Shown here piece by piece: positions 43,138 through 50,535 of a DNA stretch of 57,728 nt. Every line of letters begins with the position of its first letter. Positions within the stretch are counted from its first letter, which is position 1. The translations under genes and the position numbers were made by a program. The stretch lies in NCBI GenBank assembly GCA_049282265.1, contig JBAPTR010000319.1:1-57728 (forward strand), in the 5' to 3' direction. The DNA comes from CAYUCJ01 sp049282265. Lineage in GTDB: Bacteria; Desulfobacterota; DSM-4660; Desulfatiglandales; Desulfatiglandaceae. The notes below the pieces were generated by a model that did no database searches, was not told the origin of the DNA, and saw only the letters and a list, made by a program, of their open reading frames with translations.

Positions 43138-43873
43138 ACACATGTCTCATCCCCTCCCATTGTCCGCGCTGGTATCCATCCATGATGTGATGCCTTCAAC
43201 GCTGGCCGACGTCTTGACTACCATTGCTTTTCTGGAATCACGCACCATTGCACCCATTGTTCTGCTTGTCGTTCCGGGTAAGGCCTGGAACGCGGAGCAA
43301 GTCGGGAAATTGAAACAACTGCAGCAAAAAGGATACCTCCTGGCCGGCCATGGTTGGGCGCATCGCGTGGAGCGTATAGCAGGGTTTCGGCACACTCTGC
43401 ACGCATGGTTGTTTTCCCGCAATGCGGCGGAACATCTGGCGCTGGATCGCCATAGGATCACTGCCTTGATCACGCGCTGCTACCATTGGTTTGGAGAGAT
43501 GGGGCTGGATCCCCCTGCCCTATACGTGCCGCCGGCATGGGCAATGGGGTCGATTTCCAGGAGTCAATTGCGCATCCTTCCGTTTCGCTATTTCGAATAT
43601 TTCAGCGGCGTGTATGATGGGAAAACGGACCGGTTCTATCGTTTGCCGCTGGTGGGCTACGAGGCCGACACACTGTGGCGGGTTTCACCGCTTCGCCTGT
43701 GGAACGGGGTGAATCTTGCCCTTGCCCGGCGGACCGGCCTCCTGCGCATCGCAATACACCCTCATGACCTGCATCTGAGGCTTTCCAATAAACTCAAGAC
43801 ACTTCTGGATTTACCAATGCATTGGCGCGAGTACCGACATGTAAAAGAAGGGAAAAGGAGTAACCTAATTTAA
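43124..43873 (+). CDS. DUF2334 polysaccharide deacetylase-like protein
   Basis: The 249-residue protein has a carbohydrate esterase 4-like barrel. VSIHDVMP at about 17-24 holds the metal and catalytic Asp, LAGHGWAHR at about 73-81 is the second metal site, and IAIHPHD at about 208-214 is the third. YVPPAWAMG is the usual substrate strand. It would remove N-acetyl groups from a glycan or glycolipid. The start is either the ATG at 43124 or the ATG at 43142; neither has a clear ribosome site, which fits coupling to the upstream gene. Last gene of the envelope operon, directly followed by a transposase stump. Confidence 0.82.
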   Translation: MALSKHMSHPLPLSALVSIHDVMPSTLADVLTTIAFLESRTIAPIVLLVVPGKAWNAEQVGKLKQLQQKGYLLAGHGWAHRVERIAGFRHTLHAWLFSRNAAEHLALDRHRITALITRCYHWFGEMGLDPPALYVPPAWAMGSISRSQLRILPFRYFEYFSGVYDGKTDRFYRLPLVGYEADTLWRVSPLRLWNGVNLALARRTGLLRIAIHPHDLHLRLSNKLKTLLDLPMHWREYRHVKEGKRSNLI

Positions 43874-44160
43874 TTGACACCACACCGCAAACTACTGGCC
43901 CAACGATACACACAGTACTATGACCGGAAATACCACAGGGGCGGCAAACTCCGGGAGAACCGCTACAAACTGCATCCTGTTGATTTGGATGTATATTTTG
44001 TTGTGTTCAGTTACATAGAAAGGAACCCTTGTGAGGGCCGGCATGGTTGCGGGTGGAGAAGACTATCCATGGTGCAGTGCTTCCTAAACGGTTGGACAAA
44101 AAACTTAACCGGGTAGTTGTTCCTCGAAAAAGAGGGAGACCGCAAAAGGAAGATAAATAG
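43874..44160 (+). pseudogene. Decayed REP-associated tyrosine transposase (RAYT/IS200-like)
   Basis: The reading LAQRYTQYYDRKYHRGGKL, then RENRYKLHPVD and YIERNPCEG, matches the middle of Y1 tyrosine transposases of the RAYT type. After a frameshift around 44090 the C-terminal tail RKRGRPQKEDK continues in another frame to a stop at 44160. The N-terminal part with the HUH motif is missing: the fragment begins directly after the DUF2334 stop. The catalytic Tyr region is damaged. It is not functional. Confidence 0.7.
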
Positions 44161-44223
44161 AGGTCGATTCAATTCTTGAAAGTTGTTTTGAACCTGCGCC
44201 CCCTTTTACGGGCCTTCACCATT

Positions 44224-44241
44224 CTCCGCAACTCTGCGGAG
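44224..44241. repeat. REP-like hairpin after the transposase remnant
   Basis: CTCCGCA and TGCGGAG form a perfect 7-bp stem around ACTC, 63 bp after the RAYT remnant and 22 bp from the amidohydrolase stop. It could be a leftover REP unit or the terminator stem of the amidohydrolase operon. Confidence 0.35.
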
Positions 44242-44263
44242 GCGTGTAGGCCTATCTCGCCGG

Positions 44264-45259
44264 TCAAATTCCCATGAGAACCTCTGCGTTGCCATGCGCG
44301 ATCCTCTCTCTATCGGCGGGGCTCACCGGGAGTTGGTCCAGGAAGGTGCACGCTTCTGAATTCGATCCAAAGGGATAGTCGGCTGAGAACATGATCCGGT
44401 CTACACCGACTTCAAACAACAGGTTAAGGAATGGTGGGAGGAAGTTGAAGCCACTGATCGTGTAGTGGAGGTTCTCTCTGAGGTAGGCGCTGATCGGGCG
44501 GTGCAGTTTCGTCATTTCCGTCGGCAGGCTGCGATCGATTCTGGGCAGCATAAAGGGAAGCGCTTCGCCCAGGTGCCCGATGATAATCTGCAAGCGTGGG
44601 TATCGATCGAAAGCTCCACTGAGGATGAGGCGAAGGACATGGATGGCGGTTTCGATGTGCCACCCCCAACCCGCCGTGGCCAGCCGCGCCGTAACCTCCG
44701 CCGAGAAGTTTCCAGTGTAGGAGGCATCGACCACCGGCTGGGGAGGACGTGTCGGATGGATGTAGATCGGCACATTCAGTGCTTCGGCACGCTCCAGGAT
44801 CGGCCAAAAGAACTCGTCGTCCATGTAGCGGCCCCGGGTGTGGCCGTTGATCATCCCTCCCTTGAAGCCGTGTTCACGGACCATACGTTCCAACTCGTCG
44901 GCGGCAGTGTCCGGAACCGCGGTCGCCAAGTTGGCGAACCCGGCAAAACGGCTCGGGTGGCGCCGCACCGCGTCCGCAAGGACGTCGTTTATATCGCGGG
45001 CCATCTGTATTGCCTCGGCCGCCTCGAGTTGATCCACACCTGGAGCGACCAGAGACAGGACTTGCACGTCGATGCCTGCGGCGTCCATGTCCGCGATCCT
45101 GCGGTCCCCGAGGTCGCACAGTTGATCGAGGAGTTGGCCACCTTGTGCCCGCTCTTTGTGCTGGCGCCCAGGGCCTTCAATGAAGGCAGAGGTCGCGAAG
45201 TGCTCTTCAAGCGTGATTGTGCGGGTCGTCGTCCTTGGCACTTTTGATTCATTGTTCAC
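44264..45259 (-). CDS. Amidohydrolase-2 family protein, resorcylate decarboxylase-like
   Basis: The 331-residue metal-dependent TIM barrel of the ACMSD/gamma-resorcylate decarboxylase group has TLEEHF near residue 17 (Glu-x-x-His-type metal site), IYIHPTRPP (His), IIGHLGEAL (His) and MFSADYPFG (catalytic Asp). Non-oxidative decarboxylation of an aromatic acid or hydrolysis of a lactone is likely. The start is a GTG 8 bp after GGAGG. The gene is clearly richer in G+C than the MFS gene before it, so it may have a different origin. Third in a cupin-MFS-amidohydrolase row. Confidence 0.85.
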   Translation of the reverse strand: MNNESKVPRTTTRTITLEEHFATSAFIEGPGRQHKERAQGGQLLDQLCDLGDRRIADMDAAGIDVQVLSLVAPGVDQLEAAEAIQMARDINDVLADAVRRHPSRFAGFANLATAVPDTAADELERMVREHGFKGGMINGHTRGRYMDDEFFWPILERAEALNVPIYIHPTRPPQPVVDASYTGNFSAEVTARLATAGWGWHIETAIHVLRLILSGAFDRYPRLQIIIGHLGEALPFMLPRIDRSLPTEMTKLHRPISAYLRENLHYTISGFNFLPPFLNLLFEVGVDRIMFSADYPFGSNSEACTFLDQLPVSPADRERIAHGNAEVLMGI

Positions 45260-45350
45260 AGTAGTTTCCTCCTTGTTTAGCTCTCCTGCCGCACCCTCTC
45301 GCTTTCACTCTGCTGGGGCGCCCAACCCGATCTGCTCTGCATTCAATCGC

Positions 45351-46505
45351 CTATTTTCTCAAACCAACCAAGAACAACAGGAACAATAGAACAGTTGCGC
45401 CTCCTGCTGCAAGAAAAACACCCAGCAGTCCTGATGTCAGGAAAACGGCACCAAAGATGATGGGAGACAAGAACTGTCCGATAAAACCAAACGTCCCGAG
45501 ATACGAAACGACCCTTCCCCGGAAAACAGGGGAGACCGTCTCGCCTGCCCAGACCATCACCGCAGGCATTACCATTCCCTGCCCTATACCAAAGAAAGCC
45601 ACGGAAACCGCAATAACCGGCAGTAAATACCCGTAGGAAAGGCCGGCAAATCCAGCGGTCCATAGTAAAGCGGCTGTAAGTACGATCTTTTTATACGATA
45701 ATCCAGCCCTGATCTTTCCATAATTTAAAGAAGTTAACCCTGCACATATCATCATAACCATTAAAAACAGGCCAACAGATGCTGAATCAGAAACCCCATC
45801 ATTCCTTAATAATGTGGGAAGATATATCACAACAACATAAAGAAGAATATTCGTTAAAAAGATAAGGGCATAAATGGCAAATAGTAATGGATTTTTTCTG
45901 AAGACCGCTAATAAGGAAGCTTCTTCGCCAGTGGCCTGAATACTTTTTCTGTGAGTTTCAGGTATTGTAAAAAGCCCGAGAACACCGAGAGGGATTCCCA
46001 ATAGATAGACTCCGAACGGATAATGCCAGGAAAAGCTGCCAAGGAATCCACCGATCAACGGCCAGATAAAACCCAGGCTATTAGCACTTGCCCGCCATCC
46101 CATGGCCTTATCTCTCTTTGTACCTTCGTACAGGTTCAGGATTATCACGGTGATCGAAGTAAAAAACGCCGCGACACCTATTCCCAGAATTGCCCTGCTG
46201 ATAATAAGTACCCAAAATGACGTGATAAATAATCCTGCTCCTCCGGCAAGTGCAAAAAGTATAAGACCGAAAATATATGGCCTCCTGGGTCCCATTCTGT
46301 CAATGACATTACCGAACAGGGGACTGAAAATCGCAATGAAAAGCCCATGGGTGGTAATGATTAGACCTGCAGATGCCGGGCTAACACCCAGGCCTTCACC
46401 CATCCAGGGGAGAACCGGAGCTATGATCGAACCGGCCATGACGGTCAACGTGGCCGAAGCGAGAATAACCCATAGAGTATACCTTTCATGTATTTTCAAT
46501 TTCAT
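45351..46505 (-). CDS. MFS transporter
   Basis: The 384-residue transporter has 12 hydrophobic segments. The MFS loop 2-3 motif is seen as GNVIDRMGPRRPYIFG, and the TM5 antiporter-like region is GWRASANSLGFIWPLIGGFLG. Its nearest look is that of drug or siderophore efflux and sugar-type MFS proteins. Uptake or export of the compound handled by the adjacent cupin and amidohydrolase is the simplest idea. It follows the cupin gene by 17 bp. The base composition is more A+T-rich than the genes around it. Confidence 0.88.
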   Translation of the reverse strand: MKLKIHERYTLWVILASATLTVMAGSIIAPVLPWMGEGLGVSPASAGLIITTHGLFIAIFSPLFGNVIDRMGPRRPYIFGLILFALAGGAGLFITSFWVLIISRAILGIGVAAFFTSITVIILNLYEGTKRDKAMGWRASANSLGFIWPLIGGFLGSFSWHYPFGVYLLGIPLGVLGLFTIPETHRKSIQATGEEASLLAVFRKNPLLFAIYALIFLTNILLYVVVIYLPTLLRNDGVSDSASVGLFLMVMMICAGLTSLNYGKIRAGLSYKKIVLTAALLWTAGFAGLSYGYLLPVIAVSVAFFGIGQGMVMPAVMVWAGETVSPVFRGRVVSYLGTFGFIGQFLSPIIFGAVFLTSGLLGVFLAAGGATVLLFLLFLVGLRK

Positions 46506-46522
46506 GGCCCTTTTCCAGGTGA

Positions 46523-46840
46523 TTATTGACGTTCAGGATGAATGATAACTACTTTGGTTGGTGTCTCTACCGGCTCGATGACGTGTTCCACACCACCTGG
46601 TATCACTACAAAATCGGGAGATTTGTAAGAACTAATCTTATTCTCATCACTCCGCTCAAGATTGATCGTACCGGCAGCAACCACAATGATTTCATCAAAC
46701 GGATGGCTTTCCCTGGGAGACCGGTTTCCGATCTCACCGAAAACCACTTCAACTTCAAATTCATTCCCGGGGCCTTTAAATAATCGTGTTATGTCAGGTA
46801 TTTTTGTGTTTTCTTTTCCTGAATCTCTACCTTGTTCCAT
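46523..46840 (-). CDS. Small cupin-domain protein
   Basis: The 105-residue single cupin has an N-terminal tail, then the beta-barrel with ESHPFDEIIVVAAGTINL (motif 1, with His and Glu partly kept) and VVIPGGVEHVIEP (motif 2 with the metal His). It may bind a metal and act as an enzyme or ligand-binding regulator. I use the ATG at 46840, behind AAAGGAGG; the frame is open 25 codons more without cupin similarity. First gene of the cassette with the MFS and amidohydrolase genes. Confidence 0.8.
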   Translation of the reverse strand: MEQGRDSGKENTKIPDITRLFKGPGNEFEVEVVFGEIGNRSPRESHPFDEIIVVAAGTINLERSDENKISSYKSPDFVVIPGGVEHVIEPVETPTKVVIIHPERQ

Positions 46841-46858
46841 GATTTTTCCTCCTTTAAG

Positions 46859-46929
46859 TGATAAGAACGTACTTTTTCGGAAAGAAGTATAAGAATAATA
46901 GCTCTTGTGTGTCAAGGAATGATAAGAAC
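46859..46929. repeat. Direct repeat TGATAAGAAC upstream of the cupin gene
   Basis: Two identical 10-bp units lie at 46859-46868 and 46920-46929 in an A+T-rich region before the cupin start. A 61-bp period fits about six helical turns and could serve a looping regulator. Only two copies exist here. The rest of the 353-bp gap (to 47193) holds a short palindrome CTGGA/TCCAG near 46980 and the marC promoter. Confidence 0.35.
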
Positions 46930-47092
46930 TTTTGGAATTCCGATATCAGTAGTGTCCGGTTAAGATTCAAATAATTTCAACTGGATATGTCCAGTAGCAA
47001 TTTGGTTTCTGTAATCGTTAGCCGTAAGGGCCTGTTATGAAAGGAGGCCTGTGCCTGCAGTGCGGGCCCTTCCGGCTGCGCTGGTATAGCGT

Positions 47093-47120
47093 TTGACAAA
47101 TGTGCATATGGTAATATAAT
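47093..47120 (+). promoter_or_regulatory. Consensus sigma-70 promoter of marC
   Basis: TTGACA (47093-47098) and TATAAT (47115-47120), both perfect, are separated by 16 bp. The start codon is 73 bp downstream. This should be a strong constitutive promoter. Confidence 0.75.
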
Positions 47121-47193
47121 TCGGCTGAAGAGGATTGATGCCCCTTTTTCCCGGCCTGGTCCGGTGGAATTTCTTTTGCTGTGAGGAAAAGCC

Positions 47194-47829
47194 ATGAATG
47201 AACTTCTGACCCATGCCTTAACGGTATTTCTGGCCTTTTTTGCAATAATGAACCCTATTGCCAACACCCCTATTTTTATTGGATTAACCGTGGACGATGA
47301 TCGCGCCACAAGGAAACAGGTCGCATTGAGATCCGTAGGCCTGGCTTTTGTTATCGTTTTTTGTTTCTGTGTTCTTGGGAAGGCCATATTTGAGCTGTTC
47401 GGGATATCATTGCCGGCATTCCGCATTGCCGGTGGGGCCCTTGTTTCCCTTGTCGGATTTCAAATGCTGCATGGTGAACAATCAAGAATCCATAGTCCCA
47501 GCGATAAAGAAAACATAAACGCCCGGGAAGCAGCGTTGAGCGTAGCCATATCACCACTGGCTATGCCTATTTTGGCGGGTCCCGGGACTATCGCGACAGC
47601 AATGAATTACTCCGCAACAGGGAAATTGCCGGAAATTGTTATCACTATCATTACCTTTGCGGTGCTTTGTATTATAACGTATGTGTTTTTCGTCTTCGGT
47701 CATGGTCTGGTCAAATTCATCGGCAAAAACGGGATAAAGGTTGTGACCCGGTTGATGGGCCTGATACTGGCCGTCATTGGGACGCAGATGGTTATCCAGG
47801 GCATCCATGGTGCAATGAGACTTTTTTAG
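47194..47829 (+). CDS. MarC-family integral membrane protein
   Basis: The 211-residue inner-membrane protein has about six hydrophobic segments. The MarC/UPF0056 marks are seen: FAIMNPIANTPIFIGLT near the N-terminus, the mirrored SPLAMPILAGPGTIATAM in the second half, and RLMGLILAVIGTQM at the end. The two asparagine/proline-rich loops suggest an inverted repeat of two halves. The function is not known; the old link to multidrug resistance was not upheld. GAGG lies before the ATG, and a strong promoter lies upstream. It stands alone, 319 bp before the next gene. Confidence 0.9.
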   Translation: MNELLTHALTVFLAFFAIMNPIANTPIFIGLTVDDDRATRKQVALRSVGLAFVIVFCFCVLGKAIFELFGISLPAFRIAGGALVSLVGFQMLHGEQSRIHSPSDKENINAREAALSVAISPLAMPILAGPGTIATAMNYSATGKLPEIVITIITFAVLCIITYVFFVFGHGLVKFIGKNGIKVVTRLMGLILAVIGTQMVIQGIHGAMRLF

Positions 47830-48021
47830 AGGGTCTTTTTGCCACTGTAGTAAGCCCGTGTTCCTTTCCCTTCACTATGCGTCCTTGCACCAAAACGATA
47901 TTTTCCAAAAGCCGAGTTTCGCATGGGTCAAATTACGTGCCATGATTCTTCGCTACCTCGAGGAAATGCCGCATGATAAGTGAACGTATTTTGTTCCGTG
48001 GATGATTGTGGACACAATTTC

Positions 48022-48037
48022 TTCATGGTTCCTTCAT
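48022..48037 (+). promoter_or_regulatory. TTCATG-N5-TTCATG direct repeat before the two-component operon
   Basis: TTCATG occurs twice with an 11-bp period, 111 bp ahead of the response-regulator start, in the 319-bp gap that otherwise holds nothing I recognise. It is the best-kept of four related sites in the window and suggests autoregulation. Confidence 0.5.
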
Positions 48038-48148
48038 GATCGTAAACTATTATCAAAAACAAAGGAGTGCTGGAGGCAATAATATCCAGCCGGGCGATGA
48101 CAACTCCGGGAAGCGTTTATCCGGTGAAAGAAGAATGAAGAGGATCGA

Positions 48149-48832
48149 ATGAAAATTCTCATAGTGGATGATGAGCCGGATCTGCTTGAGGAACTCCGTG
48201 AGACGCTCAAGCAGCAACGATACGAGGTAGACACGGCCGCCGATGGTGAAGAGGCCCTGGATAAGGTGTTTGATAATGCGTATGACCTCATTATCCTGGA
48301 TATCATGCTCCCGAAGATCGACGGCCTTGGAGTCTTGAAAGAGATCCGTAACGGGGACATCAAGACACCCGTACTCATGTTAACGGCAAGGGGGAGTGTG
48401 GAAGACAAGATTGCGGGGCTCGACTACGGTGCTGATGATTATCTCCCAAAGCCCTTTGACAGGGCAGAGCTCATGGCCAGGATCCGGTCCCTGCTCAGGC
48501 GGACCAGTGAGCACAAGGATACGCTGCTGACTGTCGGGGATGTCTCTCTTGATACAAAAACCCGGGAGGTTTTTAAAAAAGACGTCCCAGTGGAATTGAC
48601 ACCCAAGGAATTTTCAATCCTGGAATTTCTCTCATATAATAAGAACCGCGCAGTTTCCAGGTTCACCCTGGCGGAACATGTCTGGGGAGATGAATTTGAT
48701 CCCTTTACCATGTCCAATTTCATAGACGTGCATATCAAGAATCTCCGCCGGAAGATCGCGGACGCTGAAACAAGGAGCATCATCCGGACAATCCGTGGTA
48801 TCGGGTTCATCATCGAGGACGCACAGGAATGA
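48149..48832 (+). CDS. OmpR/PhoB-family response regulator
   Basis: The 227-residue regulator has a receiver with VDDEPD, phospho-acceptor Asp51 (LIILDIMLPKIDG), LTARG and PKPFDRAEL. The winged-helix output domain has LTPKEFSILEFL and NFIDVHIKNLRRKI, ending RTIRGIGFII. Its start overlaps no gene; the kinase gene overlaps its end as ATGA. With the RND operon directly downstream it very probably controls efflux, as CusR- and CzcR-like proteins do. The TTCAT repeats are its best candidate sites. Confidence 0.94.
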   Translation: MKILIVDDEPDLLEELRETLKQQRYEVDTAADGEEALDKVFDNAYDLIILDIMLPKIDGLGVLKEIRNGDIKTPVLMLTARGSVEDKIAGLDYGADDYLPKPFDRAELMARIRSLLRRTSEHKDTLLTVGDVSLDTKTREVFKKDVPVELTPKEFSILEFLSYNKNRAVSRFTLAEHVWGDEFDPFTMSNFIDVHIKNLRRKIADAETRSIIRTIRGIGFIIEDAQE

Positions 48833-50232
48833 AGATAAGACACAAAATAACCCTGTGGATTACCGGAACCGGCGTTCTTGTGAGCCTTGTATTCTCCCTG
48901 ATCATTTTCGTGGAAATGAAGGACCTGCCCTATAAATCCATCGATACGGGGTTGGAAGTCATTGCCCAAGTCCTGGGCCGTCTTGCAATTGCAGGGAAGG
49001 TACCGTCCAGCGGCCGTCTTGCCGGCAATTTTTCCGTTGACGTGAACCAATACTGGATCAAGATTTATGACAGTCATATGAAGATCATCTACCAGACAGA
49101 TCCGGCACGCCATGTTACCCTTCCCATGCGCAATAAGAAAAGGGCCTATACGGTCATAAAATCGATGCCTGAAAATGGCATCGCTTTGGCAGAGGAAGCT
49201 AACAAGGTAACTTTTCGGGTAAAAACTGTTTATCTCCACAAACAAGGTTCGGGATATATTATTCAGATAGCCAAACCCCTCGGTCAACTGCAGGATGAAG
49301 TCACGGATTTGCTGCAGAGTATCGCTCTTGGATTGCTGGTGGCCACCTTGTTGCTAATTTTGTTGGGCTATGGGGTAGCAGGCAGGATTCTCAAGCCTAT
49401 TGGCGTGATTAACCGGATGGCCCGGGATATCAGTGACAGGACCCTGGACCGCCGGATCCCGATGGGCAAGAGTCGGGATGAACTGTATGAGCTTTCCGGT
49501 TCTCTCAACCGGATGTTTGACCGCCTGCAGTATTCATTTGACATGCAGAAGCAGTTCATCGCGGATGCCTCCCATGAACTCAAAAGCCCCATTACGCTGT
49601 TGATGCTGTTTATGGAACGGGCTGTGCACCGAAAAGATCTGCCGGATGCTTTCAAGCAACGGTTGATGCATCAAGGGAATATCCTGCGCCGGATGAGCCG
49701 TCTTGTTAAGAACCTGCTTGATCTGTCTGCCTTGGAGCTAAAAAGAAACATAGATTTTAAGGAAGTCAGTCTGCCGTCCCTTTTAAAATCGGTTCTGGGG
49801 GACTATGAAGATGTATTTGCTGCCAAGAGAATCATCGTTGACATGGACATCCCTGAAAACCTTGCAGTCAGGGGAGATAAGGACGAACTTCAGCGGGTAC
49901 TCATCAATCTTGTGGACAACGCTATCAAATATAACCGTGATGGTGGTGAAATAAGGATAAAAGCGTCAAAAGATGATCAGGGTGTCCATCTTTCTCTGTT
50001 CAATACCGGCAGGGGGATTCCTAAAGCCGACCTGGACAAGGTGTTTGAACAGTTTTACCGGGTGGAAAAGTCACGGTCGCTTCGATATGGGGGCTCGGGT
50101 CTCGGTTTGACCATTGTCAAACGGATTGTTGAACTCCATGGCGGCACACTGGAGATGCAGAGCGAACCCGGCGCCTGGACCCGGGTCAATATCACCTTGC
50201 CGGCCGCGACAAGACCCTTCCGACAAAAATAA
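48829..50232 (+). CDS. Sensor histidine kinase with HAMP domain
   Basis: The 467-residue kinase has TM1 (about 8-28), a periplasmic domain of about 130 residues, TM2 (about 162-184, ALGLLVATLLLILLGYGVA), HAMP, HisKA with FIADASHELKSPITLL (His near 247), and HATPase_c with LVDNAIKYNRDGG, NTGRGIPKADL and GGSGLGLTIVKRI. It belongs to the CusS/QseC-like group. The periplasmic part has no His/Met cluster, so metal sensing is not obvious. It is coupled to the regulator by a 4-bp overlap. Confidence 0.92.
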   Translation: MKIRHKITLWITGTGVLVSLVFSLIIFVEMKDLPYKSIDTGLEVIAQVLGRLAIAGKVPSSGRLAGNFSVDVNQYWIKIYDSHMKIIYQTDPARHVTLPMRNKKRAYTVIKSMPENGIALAEEANKVTFRVKTVYLHKQGSGYIIQIAKPLGQLQDEVTDLLQSIALGLLVATLLLILLGYGVAGRILKPIGVINRMARDISDRTLDRRIPMGKSRDELYELSGSLNRMFDRLQYSFDMQKQFIADASHELKSPITLLMLFMERAVHRKDLPDAFKQRLMHQGNILRRMSRLVKNLLDLSALELKRNIDFKEVSLPSLLKSVLGDYEDVFAAKRIIVDMDIPENLAVRGDKDELQRVLINLVDNAIKYNRDGGEIRIKASKDDQGVHLSLFNTGRGIPKADLDKVFEQFYRVEKSRSLRYGGSGLGLTIVKRIVELHGGTLEMQSEPGAWTRVNITLPAATRPFRQK

Positions 50233-50260
50233 TCCAAAAAAATCGTTTGTCTTCCTTTCC

Positions 50261-50276
50261 TTCACTGTTTCTTCAT
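50261..50276 (+). promoter_or_regulatory. TTCAC-N6-TTCAT direct repeat before the RND efflux operon
   Basis: The two units lie 11 bp apart, directly after the kinase gene and 275 bp before the outer-membrane factor start. It is one base off the TTCAT-N6-TTCAT pattern. Confidence 0.4.
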
Positions 50277-50281
50277 AAACG

Positions 50282-50353
50282 CCATTTAGAGTTGAGGGCA
50301 GAAACGGAGACGGGGCCACATGGGAACATGTTTGCCCTGGCGTCTCTAAATGG
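50282..50353 (+). promoter_or_regulatory. Nested hairpin in the leader of the RND operon
   Basis: Three nested stems share one axis: CCATTTAGAG/CTCTAAATGG (50282-50291 with 50344-50353), AGGGCA/TGCCCT (50295-50300 with 50333-50338) and ACATG/CATGT (50318-50322 with 50327-50331). No T-run follows. It lies in the 303-bp gap before the efflux genes. It could be a regulatory leader or a stabilising end of the kinase transcript. Confidence 0.45.
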
Positions 50354-50535
50354 ACTGATGTTGAGCGTGACAAGTGAATTTCCGTTGATTTCAATGATGG
50401 ATGAGCACTTCTTTCAGTCGACAGGATGATCATCAGGATCGCGATTGTTGCGGGAGCGGTAATGTCGCGGCCAGGATCGGTGAGAAATCACCGGATGCGC
50501 TTTTTGGGACTAAATAGAAATAAGGGAAGTTATAA

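Noticed and set aside
46950..47000. AGTGTCCGGTTAAGATT resembling an insertion-sequence end
   Set aside because: No matching inverted end or transposase nearby in this gap; resemblance is from memory only.
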